NCBI GenBank assembly: GCA_030142905.1
Contig: JASJOG010000020.1
Location: 2,037,001 to 2,101,000, forward strand
Length of the DNA: 64,000 nucleotides
DNA from: Heliopora coerulea
Lineage: Eukaryota > Cnidaria > Anthozoa > Scleralcyonacea > Helioporidae
Direction of reading: 5' to 3'
The translations under genes were made by a program, and so were the position numbers. The stretch's first letter is position 1, and each line of letters opens with the position of its first letter. The notes under the pieces are model-generated. The model was not told the origin of the DNA. It saw only the letters and a program-made list of their open reading frames with translations, and did not search any database. Positions 23,637 to 35,600 of the stretch are shown in pieces.

Positions 23637-26600
23637 CGTTACATTTTAAAGAAACCATTCTCCGGAGGGACGACACGTGGTCTGAATTGGGGCAACAAAT
23701 AGTGAAATTAAATCGCTCTGTAGAGCCATTCCTACTGGCCAAAATGAGCGACAAACTATGTATTTATGCAAGTATTTTCACTGCTTCCGTTATAAGCATT
23801 CAGTTCCACATATGGTCGACTTTGGGTCAGCTTCAAAAGGCTTCACTTTAAGCATTGCGATGAACCATTTCTACAAGTCTTCAAGGCTAATTATAGTCGC
23901 GACTTAGTTTTTTACCTTGTGCTATAATAAATTCTTTGTTTTGTACCGTTTTTGCGTGAGTAGTTGAGTAAGGACAAGCTTCTAGCTTCTTATTTGAGGA
24001 TAACTGAGATCCTGACGACAAAATTTTGAAATTAAGATTTGGTGGTATTTTCCTCTAGTAAATTTTGATCAAATCGTATTGCAGCGAAATAAACCTCGGA
24101 CTTTTTGGCCTCATTTCAGTGTCCTATCTCCTTGTACCGTTTGGCGATAGTCATTTCAACTTAGATCTTGTTTGAATCCAAGAACTTTTTAACTGTTAAA
24201 TTCTCTTCGTTACACTTACCGGCAAAAGTGAACATAACTTGGAAGGTTTTCAATTTAGAAAATGGGGATTTCAGTCATCATGTACCGAACTCAATTCTAC
24301 GATTGCGCCATTTAATTTTAGGTTCTCATAAAAGCAGAAAAACGATTCATAAAATCATGATATTTGGATCATTTGATTTTGCTAACCCGATTGCAAATTC
24401 ATTAAAGAAGTGTTTTTCTACAAACGTCGGATAATTGGATTTGGCATTGCCAAGTGTGAAATGGCAGCGAACATTGCCAACCATGCGGTGTCCTCAAATA
24501 TTTTCAGAGCCGTTATATGCGAGTAAACGCCTTTGAATGTGACTTCTTCTCTTGAAAAGCTAATGTGTTAAGCTTTTGGTTAAGTCTTCTAAATTACGAC
24601 AGCAGAGTATTCACAGCGAAAATTTTAAGTAATGGTCTATTTCTTCAAATTGAATCTGTGCTGTATGCACTGCCATGTGCTTCTATGTTGTGGGGAGAAA
24701 TGAAAGCAAAGTGGCGAAATGGTCGGACAACCGCTGTTAATTATAGTGACAAATTTCGTGTTTTTGAATGGATCATCTTCGAATTGTGTGCTGGCACAAA
24801 CGACTGCAAGACCTGCTAGGATACATCGTGGTAAGGTGACAAGGACGAACTGTCCGAGGAAGAACTAACATTTTAACCTCTCCTTATTTTCTGCTGTTGC
24901 AAGTTTCTTTTAATACTTAAATAATTGTGGAAGCAACTTTGAAACCTTAACGAAGGTTGCAGTTTGGTCTCGGTAGAAAGCAGTGAAAACCCAAAGTAGA
25001 GGAACAACTGTGGCTGGATGGAAATGAGGTCGTTAATCTGCTAGCTTGGTATTTCATTTGTAAGATATTGCAAGAACATGACTGTAAAACATGATATAAG
25101 AACGCAACTGGAAATAGAAAGGATGTTCCATCCTGAGAGGGGATCGTTGTAATTATAATCAATAATCTGCTGAGTAAGGGGAATTTTATTTTGCTTTTTT
25201 CCATCGTATCATTTCTTGGAACCGAAAGCGTTTTCCGGTAAACGGGCATCACGTGACCCTCTTCGGGTACCAGTCCACGGGAGGACTGACACTTGTACTT
25301 CCATTATTACTCGGGGAGAATTTCCCTTGGTGACAGGTTCTTGACCTGATGAACGAAAAGATTAATGAACTGCTAAAACTGAAATTAGAAAATTCTGTAG
25401 GAGCAAAGACATATAAGGTAACAGCACGTTCTACATTTTTTACGAAAAAAGTGACCATGGTTTTCAAATCTGGTTTCAGAGTTTTTCCCGTACTTTATGA
25501 AATAAGTCTCATATCAATCAAGTTTTGTATCTGCTGTTTTTAATGGCCATCGTTACCATAGAACGTGCTGCACAATATGCTAATTAACCAGTATTTTTTG
25601 CAAAAATTTGTCTTGCAAAACGGTAAGATTATGGTAATATTTGGTGACTAAATATGTCTCGGCACACATCATTAACAGTTATCTTGTCGAGTTACTCTGT
25701 CGCGATGGCATCGTGCGCATCCGTACACCGAAAACTTTTGAAGGTTAACTTCGGTCGTTCTCTAAAAATCTTACGGAATAAGGCTAAAAAAAGAAAAAAA
25801 AGTTAGAGTAACAATTATCTAATTTTCAAAATTTATCGTAAGACCGAAATTTCATAAATCCACCTGGTATATTGCATAAAAAATCAGTCGTGACAACCTC
25901 CACTAATGTTTAGCTATGTTATTCTTTCCTGAAATAGCTAACCTAATAGCTAACATATAGTAAAAATATGCTGACGTTCAAACGCTATTTTTACCATGTT
26001 AAAAGCATGAAATCGCTTACGTCGACCAACATCTCAGGTTAAATTCTTCTTCCGCAATAAATTACACTCTGCATGAACCGAACATACAATCATTTTAAAG
26101 ATAGAATTACTGATAAATGAAGACCATTCTTGCATGCATACCTATGTCGTGCGACGACAAATTACAAGAAAATAACTTATGAAGGGACAAAGTAAAAACA
26201 GAGGAGAACAAAGAATAAAACAAAAAATCAAGCACGAAAGTGTTAAAGCGTAATTATCAATAAGGAAAATCGAACTACACGTTCAACAGTGAAATAAATT
26301 CATCAACTCTCAGGCGCTACGCTGCGTAAGTTTACTTTCCATAAAGCGTTTCGATTTGCGCTCCACAATTTTACCGGAAGATCAGCTGCGACGAAGTACC
26401 AAAAACCATTCAAGATTCCCAAGACGAAACTTCCGTACACAGTAAATGATAGCATGGAATACGCTGTTATCAATACAAAACTCATGAACATCAGGAGCCC
26501 GTGGGTAAGCTTTCGAGTTTGGGTATGGAAAGTACCAAAGCCCAACATTCGTACAACTTCGTTGTTATCCGGTTGAAGTAAAATTGCAACAAACAAACTC

Positions 26601-29600
26601 ATCAAAGTTGACACCGTGAGCAAGATGTTCAAGCCTGACTGAACGCAGGCTCCAGTGACGAGGAGTACGTATACCGGACCAAATGTTATTCGAAGCTCGC
26701 GTAGAACGTCTTCCAGCCCTACTGGCCATCGGGCAAAGTGTGTGGTTGCGCACACAACTGTAGAATATGCCAGGACATCTCCTGATTGCTAAGTTGTGAG
26801 GAAAATAGTCAGAGAAGTCACGAATGATTTAACCTTTTCTTTCGTACTCAATTGGCGAGTTTCCTTCAGCACGTAAATGGTGGTGGAAGCAACTTTAAGG
26901 AAGGTCACTGTTTGGTTTTCCGAAAGTGAAGTCAAAACCCAAAGCAGAGCAACGGCTGCCACTGGTAAGAGACGATTCCTCTTGTAAAATATTGTAAGTA
27001 ACTTACCAAGAAGATATGAAAAAGATGCCAGTTGGAAAGAGAGGTGTGCCATTCCAAGGATACTCGTGGCAGGTGGGAAGTTGCCAAGTTGCAAAACGCA
27101 GTTCGGTTGCAAAAAATATCCGAGAGTGAATATCCAAAAAACTGCCAGTTTGAAATAGTGGCATTTTGTAATTAGCAACAAGCAGTTACCTCGCTTAAGG
27201 TGAAGAATTCGATACTCAATGAATTCAGTTGAATAGCTGTCGGTCAACGTGGCGTTTACTGTAGTAAAAGCTTCGCTACGAAATCAAGGTACTTCGATTC
27301 CCCGCGGTTACGCCACGCAAAGTAGAGTTAATGTGGTCTGGACTCGTGTCGCAATGATATGGCAGCGCTTCGCTGGCCTTTTCAAGTGATATCATTATAT
27401 AGACCACTTGCACTCATATGCAAAACAACCATCTGGAGGATAACTTCAAACTTCCGACGTTCAACAGATCAAGTAATTCATGTAAATTTTTTTGTTTTTA
27501 ACTATTTTTTCTCCAACAGGGGAATAAATGCAATTTATCTATTGGTTTTAAAAACCTCAAAGTCATTTGTCTTTGTCGTGACTAAGTATTTTACAAGAAT
27601 TTTTGCAGATATTTTGCGTAACAGGACAACCCTTACTGTATTATTCCAAGCCCAGTATGACATGATATTTAAGTCGAGGACTACGAGGGAATAGTAATTA
27701 TGAATAAGAGGCTCCTTTAAAATCGGAGAAAACAACAATTTCTAAAAATTAAATGGAATGGCGAAAGCGACCAACTAGAACCCTAAGAGCTTTATTGTTA
27801 CATGTCTAATTTCGACTATTTGGAATCCGAGAATCTGGCTCTATCGGACATTATTTGGAAAATAGGCTTATGTTGACGTTGTTACTCTTCCCACCGATGA
27901 TAAACACCTTTCAGCTCACTTCAGATACCTGCTTGTCACAGTTCTTTGTCTCGAAAACGAAAGCTTGTGTGGCTGTTTTCGTCATGCGCAGTAAACCGGA
28001 ATTGGATATTCCGTATCCGTAGTTAAGTAGCTTTGTGTCTGTCGGTTTGAACACTTTGGTTTGAAGTAGACTTCGCGTCAAAAGATGGAGAGAAAGTTTA
28101 AGAGATCTGAAGAAAAGACGCGACGGCGTAGTCGATCCTGCGAGAAGTATTCCAAACCGAGAGTGCGAAGCCCAAGAACCGACTATCGACGTTATAAAGA
28201 TTCAAGACAGCAGGGAAGACCCAGTAGAGAAAGTAAACATCATTCAAAGCAGTATGTCTACGACAACCGTGGCGAGAGTTCACAACCGAGAACTCGAATT
28301 TGGGAAAGAAGTTCGTCTCGAGAGCGGTTGAAGGATGGAAGACACCGACAGGACAATGGCATCGCTGCTGTCCGAACGTTTATTGATCGAGGAGAGCGAA
28401 CTAATCGTGAACTTTCGCCAAGCGGCCGCTCGCGGAGGTCGGTACAAAGAGAGATTGATAAAATGTTAATCACTGAGCGCCACCATATGCGCCGTGTTGA
28501 ACATCACTCTTCAGGCGAGATCAGGGAGGTTATTTGGTGTCCTCAGTATATAAGATCAGATATTAAAGAACGAGCAAGAGGAGGCATTAGTCTGCTTCAT
28601 CACAGATGTCGATCGTGCCGTAGACTTTGTTTCCATTTACTTGGTCGGCCTGGAACAAAGAGACTGTGTCTAAAATGCTCAGGATGGAAAAGCAAGTACA
28701 TTCCCGAATGGTATTATCACAGGCGATGTAAAGATTGCCTTGACTGACGTAGCTGCAAAAGACCGGAAGAAAATGCATACAGGAACCTGCGTGACGCGCA
28801 TCACAGTCAATATCTGGACAAATGAAAATGAATAAATTCGAAACTTAATGTGAAATTCAGACCTCCAGTTCAAACCATTTTATTGCAATATTATTTACAA
28901 GCCAAGACTTACTTGATAAAACAAATTTACTAACGTTATAACGAACGTCGCTTTCGCACAACTTATTCATAGAGAACAGAAATATAACAAGTTGACGGGG
29001 CCGTTCACCCAAAAGTGACAAAATTTAGATGGAGTTAAAGTTGGTAAGGGGTCGATGCAAACCCAAATCCCTCTCCGCCTCGCCTCGCCTCCCCAACAAC
29101 AATGACAACGTATACGTTCTGGTAACTGGGTTAGTTCACACAACGATTGAACTAATCTCAAACTACATCGATTTAGAATTGTTCTCATTGAATTGGAGCG
29201 TTCACACTAAGTCCATATTATCGTTAGATCGATCCGAGTTCGCAAAAGTCAACATCCCTTAAACGAACATATGTACGTATTCTGAAGACTTGTAAATAAA
29301 AGCAACCAATAAGAGGGGACGCTTGTTAAAAACGGTTTTAACCTGGTGGATGAACGTCCTTCTGTGATCAGTAACATCAAAAATGGAGTGCGGTATAGGC
29401 AGTTTTGAATTGACGTAGCAAAAGTTTAAAGGTTGTGCTCAGGCAAGAACGAGAGAACACGGTACTGAGGTTTCGAGTGAAATCTCTTGACTCTTCGAGG
29501 GCCGATCGATAGACTCTGAAGAACTTTTTAGATTCGACGTCGAATTTTGAAAGTAATTTCCAGCGAAGTTGTTGCGTATAATTCGACCATAACTTCAAAA

Positions 29601-32600
29601 TTCAGCCGGAAGTTCAGATATTCTATTTTAAGACTTCATACTCAACGTTAATTAGATGTGGATGCGGGATTCCCCTAAAGTGATTGTGTTACAGTCGTGT
29701 TTGTGACGCGAAACAAGGTTGTTTCCAGACACCTCGCTGAGCGAGCAAAGTATCAGCTGTCAGAAGAGGTGCGTTCAAAGTTCATTCTACGTTTACTTTA
29801 CTGGAACTACGTAACAATTCTTTCTTCAAGAACGTGTCATTTTTTGAAAACGCACTGATCTTCAGTCGACCTTGTTGACAACAGTTGTCTTTCTGGAGAT
29901 TTCGAATGGTTTATTGATGGTCGTTCTCTGTAACTATGAGTTGAGATATTCTTATATTGTGGCTGTTCAGAGTTCGCAGCGACAACAACGCATAAATTTG
30001 GGTTTATTTTTCCATTTCCTTGTTGAAACTTGAAACGGATTGATCAACGACCGGAGAGCCAAGGGACTGGGTACGGCTTGCAAGGTACACCGCTGGCCAT
30101 AACTGCAGCCTGTAACAAAATTAAGCGGGCTTTTCAATTTGATATTACTTTTTCTCGTCATACATCTGTACAACTTTCGCTTTTAAACATCGTTTTGTGC
30201 TAGATTCGTGGTCTAGATCTGTTGGACTTTGCGGAAAAGCTTTAAAAATGCTTGGAGGTCGAGCTGCAATGCGTTTTAGTGCTCTGAAGACGACATCAAT
30301 GAGTGTAAGTTTTGGCGATACAAAATCTCTCAGCGATCGCAGAGTGACATCCGGCAAAGATGAACAGAAAGGAAATTCTGAAACTAAGACGGCCAATAAA
30401 GAAAACAAAGCTAATGACGAAGAGGCAGGTAATGAATCCAACTACCAAGAGAATGTTTCCGCTGCGAGGAGAGTTCTAAAAGAGATCAATAATGTGAGAA
30501 GTCATTTTGGGCTGGATAAGCTAGAATCCAAGTCACAGCAAATTCATCTGATGTTGAAGATCGAAGAACATCATGTTGAGGATGTTGTGAATGATTCCGC
30601 AGGAAATATTCTGGATGTCATTTGGTGTCCATCATTTGTTCGTCCTTCCTTAAAGGGTTTCGCCAGAGGCGGTGATGAAATTTCCCACCACAGATGTAAA
30701 CTATGTCAGCAGATCTGTTTCCACCTTCTTAATGATGGGGAAAAGTACAGGCCATGTTTGCGATGTGCAGGTTGGAGTGAAAAAGAAATCCCATCTTGGT
30801 ACTATCACAAGAGCTGCAACTACTGTAAATAGCTACTTATCTGAAATATTTAGTGTCCTACAAATGCCATAGGTTGCATTCATTTGGGATATGGAAACAA
30901 AATTCTATTAGCTTTCAATAAACCTGCTGACAGAATTGCACTTGGACCTTTTCTTAAACCCAAAACTCAGACAAAAAAAAACTGAATCAGACTTAGACAC
31001 GTCGGACTCAAAAACCACATTTTTCTACTGAAACATTGGAATAAAAAGAAAACAAAACATCATACTGTTTGAGGTGTAGAATCAATAAGACTTAGACTAG
31101 CATTGTAAAATTGATAACACTAATGTTGTCAGTGTGCTCTGCTATTATTCAACTCAAAACACAGAAGCAGTTAGTCACCATTCCTTTCACTGAACCTGTG
31201 AGGGGCTGTTGGGCATAAAATTGTTCTTTGTTGAAAAATGTTGATCTCAGTAAGAAAATGACAAATAAATTAAAGGAATTTTGAGTTATTTTTAATTAGC
31301 TGCACAAAATTAATATTAAAGTAAATTGATTCTTTTTTGTCCACTAAAAAAGGAAGTCAAAAAGAGTGACTAGTAGATACATTTCAAACTTTGGAATAAA
31401 AGCACCATAAATACATGGATATGCCTATTTACTAGGAAATCAAGAAAGTCCATGCACACAAACACCTAACAATGGCAATAGTTGTTATTACCATTTGGCC
31501 AGAAGTGACATTTATTTGTGTTAGAGGTTTCTAGAGCAAAACAGTCTTTTGGACACTTCAAAGCAGAGTACTTATTCTGTCTGTAGTTTTGCTGCAGTAG
31601 GTCTCTGAGAGAGAACTGCTGTTCCTTTTGTAAATCCTTATTGCCAACTGTTTCTAAAGAATGTGCTCTATGTTTCTAGCTACAATAGGCATGATTTGCA
31701 ATTTGTACAAGCTAGCAACTGGATGTAAACTTTAAGGATTTACAGTAATTTACACTTTAGCTAACTGACTAGTTTAGCCTATAATGGTTATTTCAGTTAG
31801 CTTGTACCTTCAAAGTAGTATAATTTACTTATGTTATATTGGTAACTGTAATATCTATAATAAATTGTCACTAATAGTTTCAGGATATCTCTTTCATTGT
31901 GTCTGTTAAAAGCATAATCATAAAATTAAATGTTAATACAAAGAAGTTAAGTTGAAAACAGTGGATATCTAAAACAGGTATCTTGGAGTGCTACATTATA
32001 TGAAGTCATTACCAGATATAGTCATAAACAGTGACAATGATATGAGACTCATAAACTTTCTTATGAAACAGAATTCATTTAGCTTTAAGTTCATCATCAT
32101 TGTAGGCATGTTTTGAATGGAGTAGTGTTTGAAATAACTATAAGATGTTGTAATACAAGTATATGTGATAAACTTTCTAAAAGAACATGAAAAGTAGTGA
32201 AATAGTCATCTGTCAATAAAAATTGCAATTCAATGTCTTCAATATGTTTTGTACAACTAACCAGAGGTTGACCCTTGATGTGTTGGGATGTCACCCAAAT
32301 CCACATGTGGGTCCATTTGTGAACCGTCGGGGGAGGATGGAAAGGAACAATTGTCGCACAATCTTCGTCTAGTTGTGCGGCGCTCGTTCGTTAATTCGGT
32401 AGATTCCACTTTAGGGACTATATCTTCTTTTATTTTGCGAATTAAGGCGTCACTCTCTCCGTGCACTTCTCTCTGACTTCTCTTCACACCTTATGTGTAT
32501 TTCACAACCTACTTCGATGGTGTCCAAAGGACAAGTGCCAAGCCTAGGCTTTAGGGTCAAGGTCCGGGTTGCCTTACAGTGGTTCTTTGTTGTCCAGTAT

Positions 32601-35600
32601 GATAATTAGTTGTTTACAACAGGTTCATTGTTCTAACATCTTAAGTGTCCCGCAGCGAGAATCATGTTTGCACAATTTACTATTTGTTATGAATTTAATT
32701 AAATCTAATTTAACCTTTTAGTGGTTACATTTTACTCCAAACTATTCTGCCCCAACAATTTTGTCATTTCAGAATCAGGAAATTTATCCTGAATCGACTT
32801 AACACGCTTTTCAAATCTTTATTATTTTCCTGTTTAACAGAGAAACATATCAAGGCTCTAACAGTGCTTCTAATGGAGATGTGTCACGAACAGTTATTAA
32901 TTGGATTACCAATGCTGTCATCGCTTGTTTTGTTGAATAAAGTAGCAAAAATGAAGCCTTGGGTAAGATTTTATTGCCACTCGTTTTTATACGTTGCCCT
33001 CCCCGGCACTAAAATAGTTTGTTCGTTATTGAGGCATTTTTCTGACATAACTCTGACCATACCTGTCCCTGGTACTAGTGAAAGAACCGGGGGGACTAAG
33101 GAGCAGATTTCCCAAACTTCAAATCGCTTCCCAAACCCCAGTTTCCCAGAAACCTCCCTACCTATGTATTTGATTTCTTTGATTAAAATAAACTTAGCTC
33201 ATTAAGCAACAGGGTTCATCCCCTGACGAGTAAAATCATCTGACGTTAGCCTGAGTCAAATGATTGAGTGTGCCCTTCCCGCTTAATGGGTTAATGTACC
33301 GCCGAACCAGGCGCGTTTCTACTTTTCCGTGTCGTAACTCGCAACTAGTAATGGTTTTTAGCATCTGGGGGACTTATCTATGAAAATTGTCAAAGCTGGA
33401 ATTGAATGATTTTTTAGTCGTTTTAAATTGGGTCGTCTCATTATGAGCATCTGCTTCAGTTTCATAGTTCCAGCTGTTTTAAAAGAGAAAATCCAATTTC
33501 GTTTGACTTTTCTCTATGAATTATTGATCAGTTTTAATCAACGAATTGAAAATTGCTGGAGTGTACTTATGCTGTGGTAGGAACTTGAATGACGTCATTT
33601 CAACCGGGAAGATGGCTAGCGGTAATGCGAGGCGTACCCAAGTGTTTTCATGTAATTTTCCGGCTGAAATGGCGTCATGATCGTTTCTATCAAGTTACAG
33701 AGGCACGAAAAATTATTTCGATTTGTTTTATAAAATAAGCAAGATATCGTCGACTTTTCGTGGCGACATTCACGTCTCTGTACTCTAGTACAAAATGGAA
33801 ATGACGTCAGCATGTCTCTGTACTCTGAGAGAAAATGAGGCTCGTCCAATCAGAGCGTGCGTAGGACGTGTGTTATTTTATAAATGATATTAAAAAAACA
33901 AGTTAGAAATCCACTGTATGATTAATGCACCTATAATTTTGATTGCAGTGACGTCGATTTTAATGTCCTTTTTAAAGTTAGGTTTGGTCTTGGGTGATTA
34001 TTCTTCGCTCACTTCTTACTAGATAAAAATTTCGATTTTGCTTGTTCGTTTCAGATTTTCGTCACAAATGGTGCAGTGTTTGCTATATCATATCTCCTAC
34101 TAACATGTTCAGACTATTATGTCGACCAACTAGTAAAGATCGGTAAGAGACAAACTGAAAAAATGAGAACTGCCACCGTCTTATTGCTATCAGCGTATGT
34201 TTTCTCGATTTTCTAATTGCAAAGCACAATGTATTCCCTAAAAAAGTCCAAGTTTCCCTGTTTGGAAAACTGGTTACTTTATAATTTGGCAATTTCCTGT
34301 AGATGCCTGCTGTGTCATACGTGGCAGTAATGACAATATTATTGACATTGTGCATCACCATTTAAATTTTCCTATTATTATGTAACGTTATTTTTTTTTC
34401 TCAGAACGGCCTCACTTACCTAAATTCGTTTCCGGACATCTCTTCTGAGTACCGTTGGCTTCTTCAAACTGAACACCTGATGTCATTTTAAAGATATTTC
34501 TGACCTCCTGCTTACAGTGTTTAGTTTACACAACATCCTGATAAACGTGATTGTCGTTAAATTGCTTCTTTTGTTTCAGCTTCCAACATTTCGGACTACA
34601 TCTTCACAAGTTGTCCAAGCCATACCGTCAAACTTTCTCCTCTTGTTCTACCACTTCTTCAAATATTAGCAACATCAAACAGTTCAGCCACAAACAAGAT
34701 GGCAATCCAGGCGCTCTCTGGGAAACTTCTCAATGAAGTTGAAACAGCGCTGCAAGCAGAGTATCCAGTTGATAATTTTCAAGAAAGTGTGGTAAGGATT
34801 TTTTTGATGTTTGTGGTGACAGCGTGACGTGAGGAATGTCTTAATTGCTCTGCAGGCCTAACCCTTCGTGGACTCTAAGATCACGTAATTCTCTCAAATG
34901 TTACATCTTTTAGTTACCTTTGCTGCATTTTTTTGATTAATATAATTCAATTTAATTAACAGAAAGAGCCGTTTCTCTTGCCTGGTTGTTGGCTCAAAAA
35001 AATGTTAGTCTATGAGAAGGTTCTCCAGTTTGTGGAATCAAGGTGATATTCTAGTTCCTTTACAAAAAAATCTGTACTCTGCTTTACATCGCTTTTACGT
35101 TGCTTTGCTTTGTCCTGCTTTGTTTTGCTTTACCTCACAGCACTTTACGTTTTGTTTTGTTGCATATTTTTTAACAGTAATGAATCAACACTGGTGTGGT
35201 TGGAATCTTTGGAATCATCGCTATCAGGTGTTGCTGTAAATGAAGATTTGAACTGCGTTTCTTTGCTTCTCTCAACCATCTTCGTGAAATGTAGTGAAAC
35301 TTCTGCTTTTCGCGTGTTGAACGTGATAGCTGCCGTGTGTAAAGTTGATCCCACTCAGGTACATAGAATGACTGACCTACTATTTCGATTATGGGTGAAT
35401 GAAACGAAATTAATCCTTGTCGAGCTTTCGTTTACATTGATTGTGCATTTTTTTAAACTTAGCACCAATTACCTAGTTCCTTCCTGGGGTCATGAAATGT
35501 AGTTTTTATCCTGTCATGAGAATGGTTACGTTTTTGATTGTTAGGGTGATTAAGACTCGTGTTTCGGCGCTCCGGTGAACTGTTGATTTAGTTTATAACA

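Larger units (their letters stand above)
5636..32840 (+). other. FOCAD intron 7 with nested duplicated gene cluster
   Basis: The donor is GTATG at 5636 and the acceptor AACAG ends at 32840. From left to right it holds TM-A (-), RS-A (+), a LINE (-), TM-B (-), a tRNA-like repeat array, a LINE 3' end, a mariner-like MITE, RS-B (+), a LINE remnant (-), TM-C (-), another LINE 3' end, a TM remnant (-), TM-D (-), RS-C (+) and RS-D (+). The blocks are near-identical in DNA over kilobases, including noncoding parts. All other FOCAD introns visible here are under about 2 kb. Confidence 0.85.
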
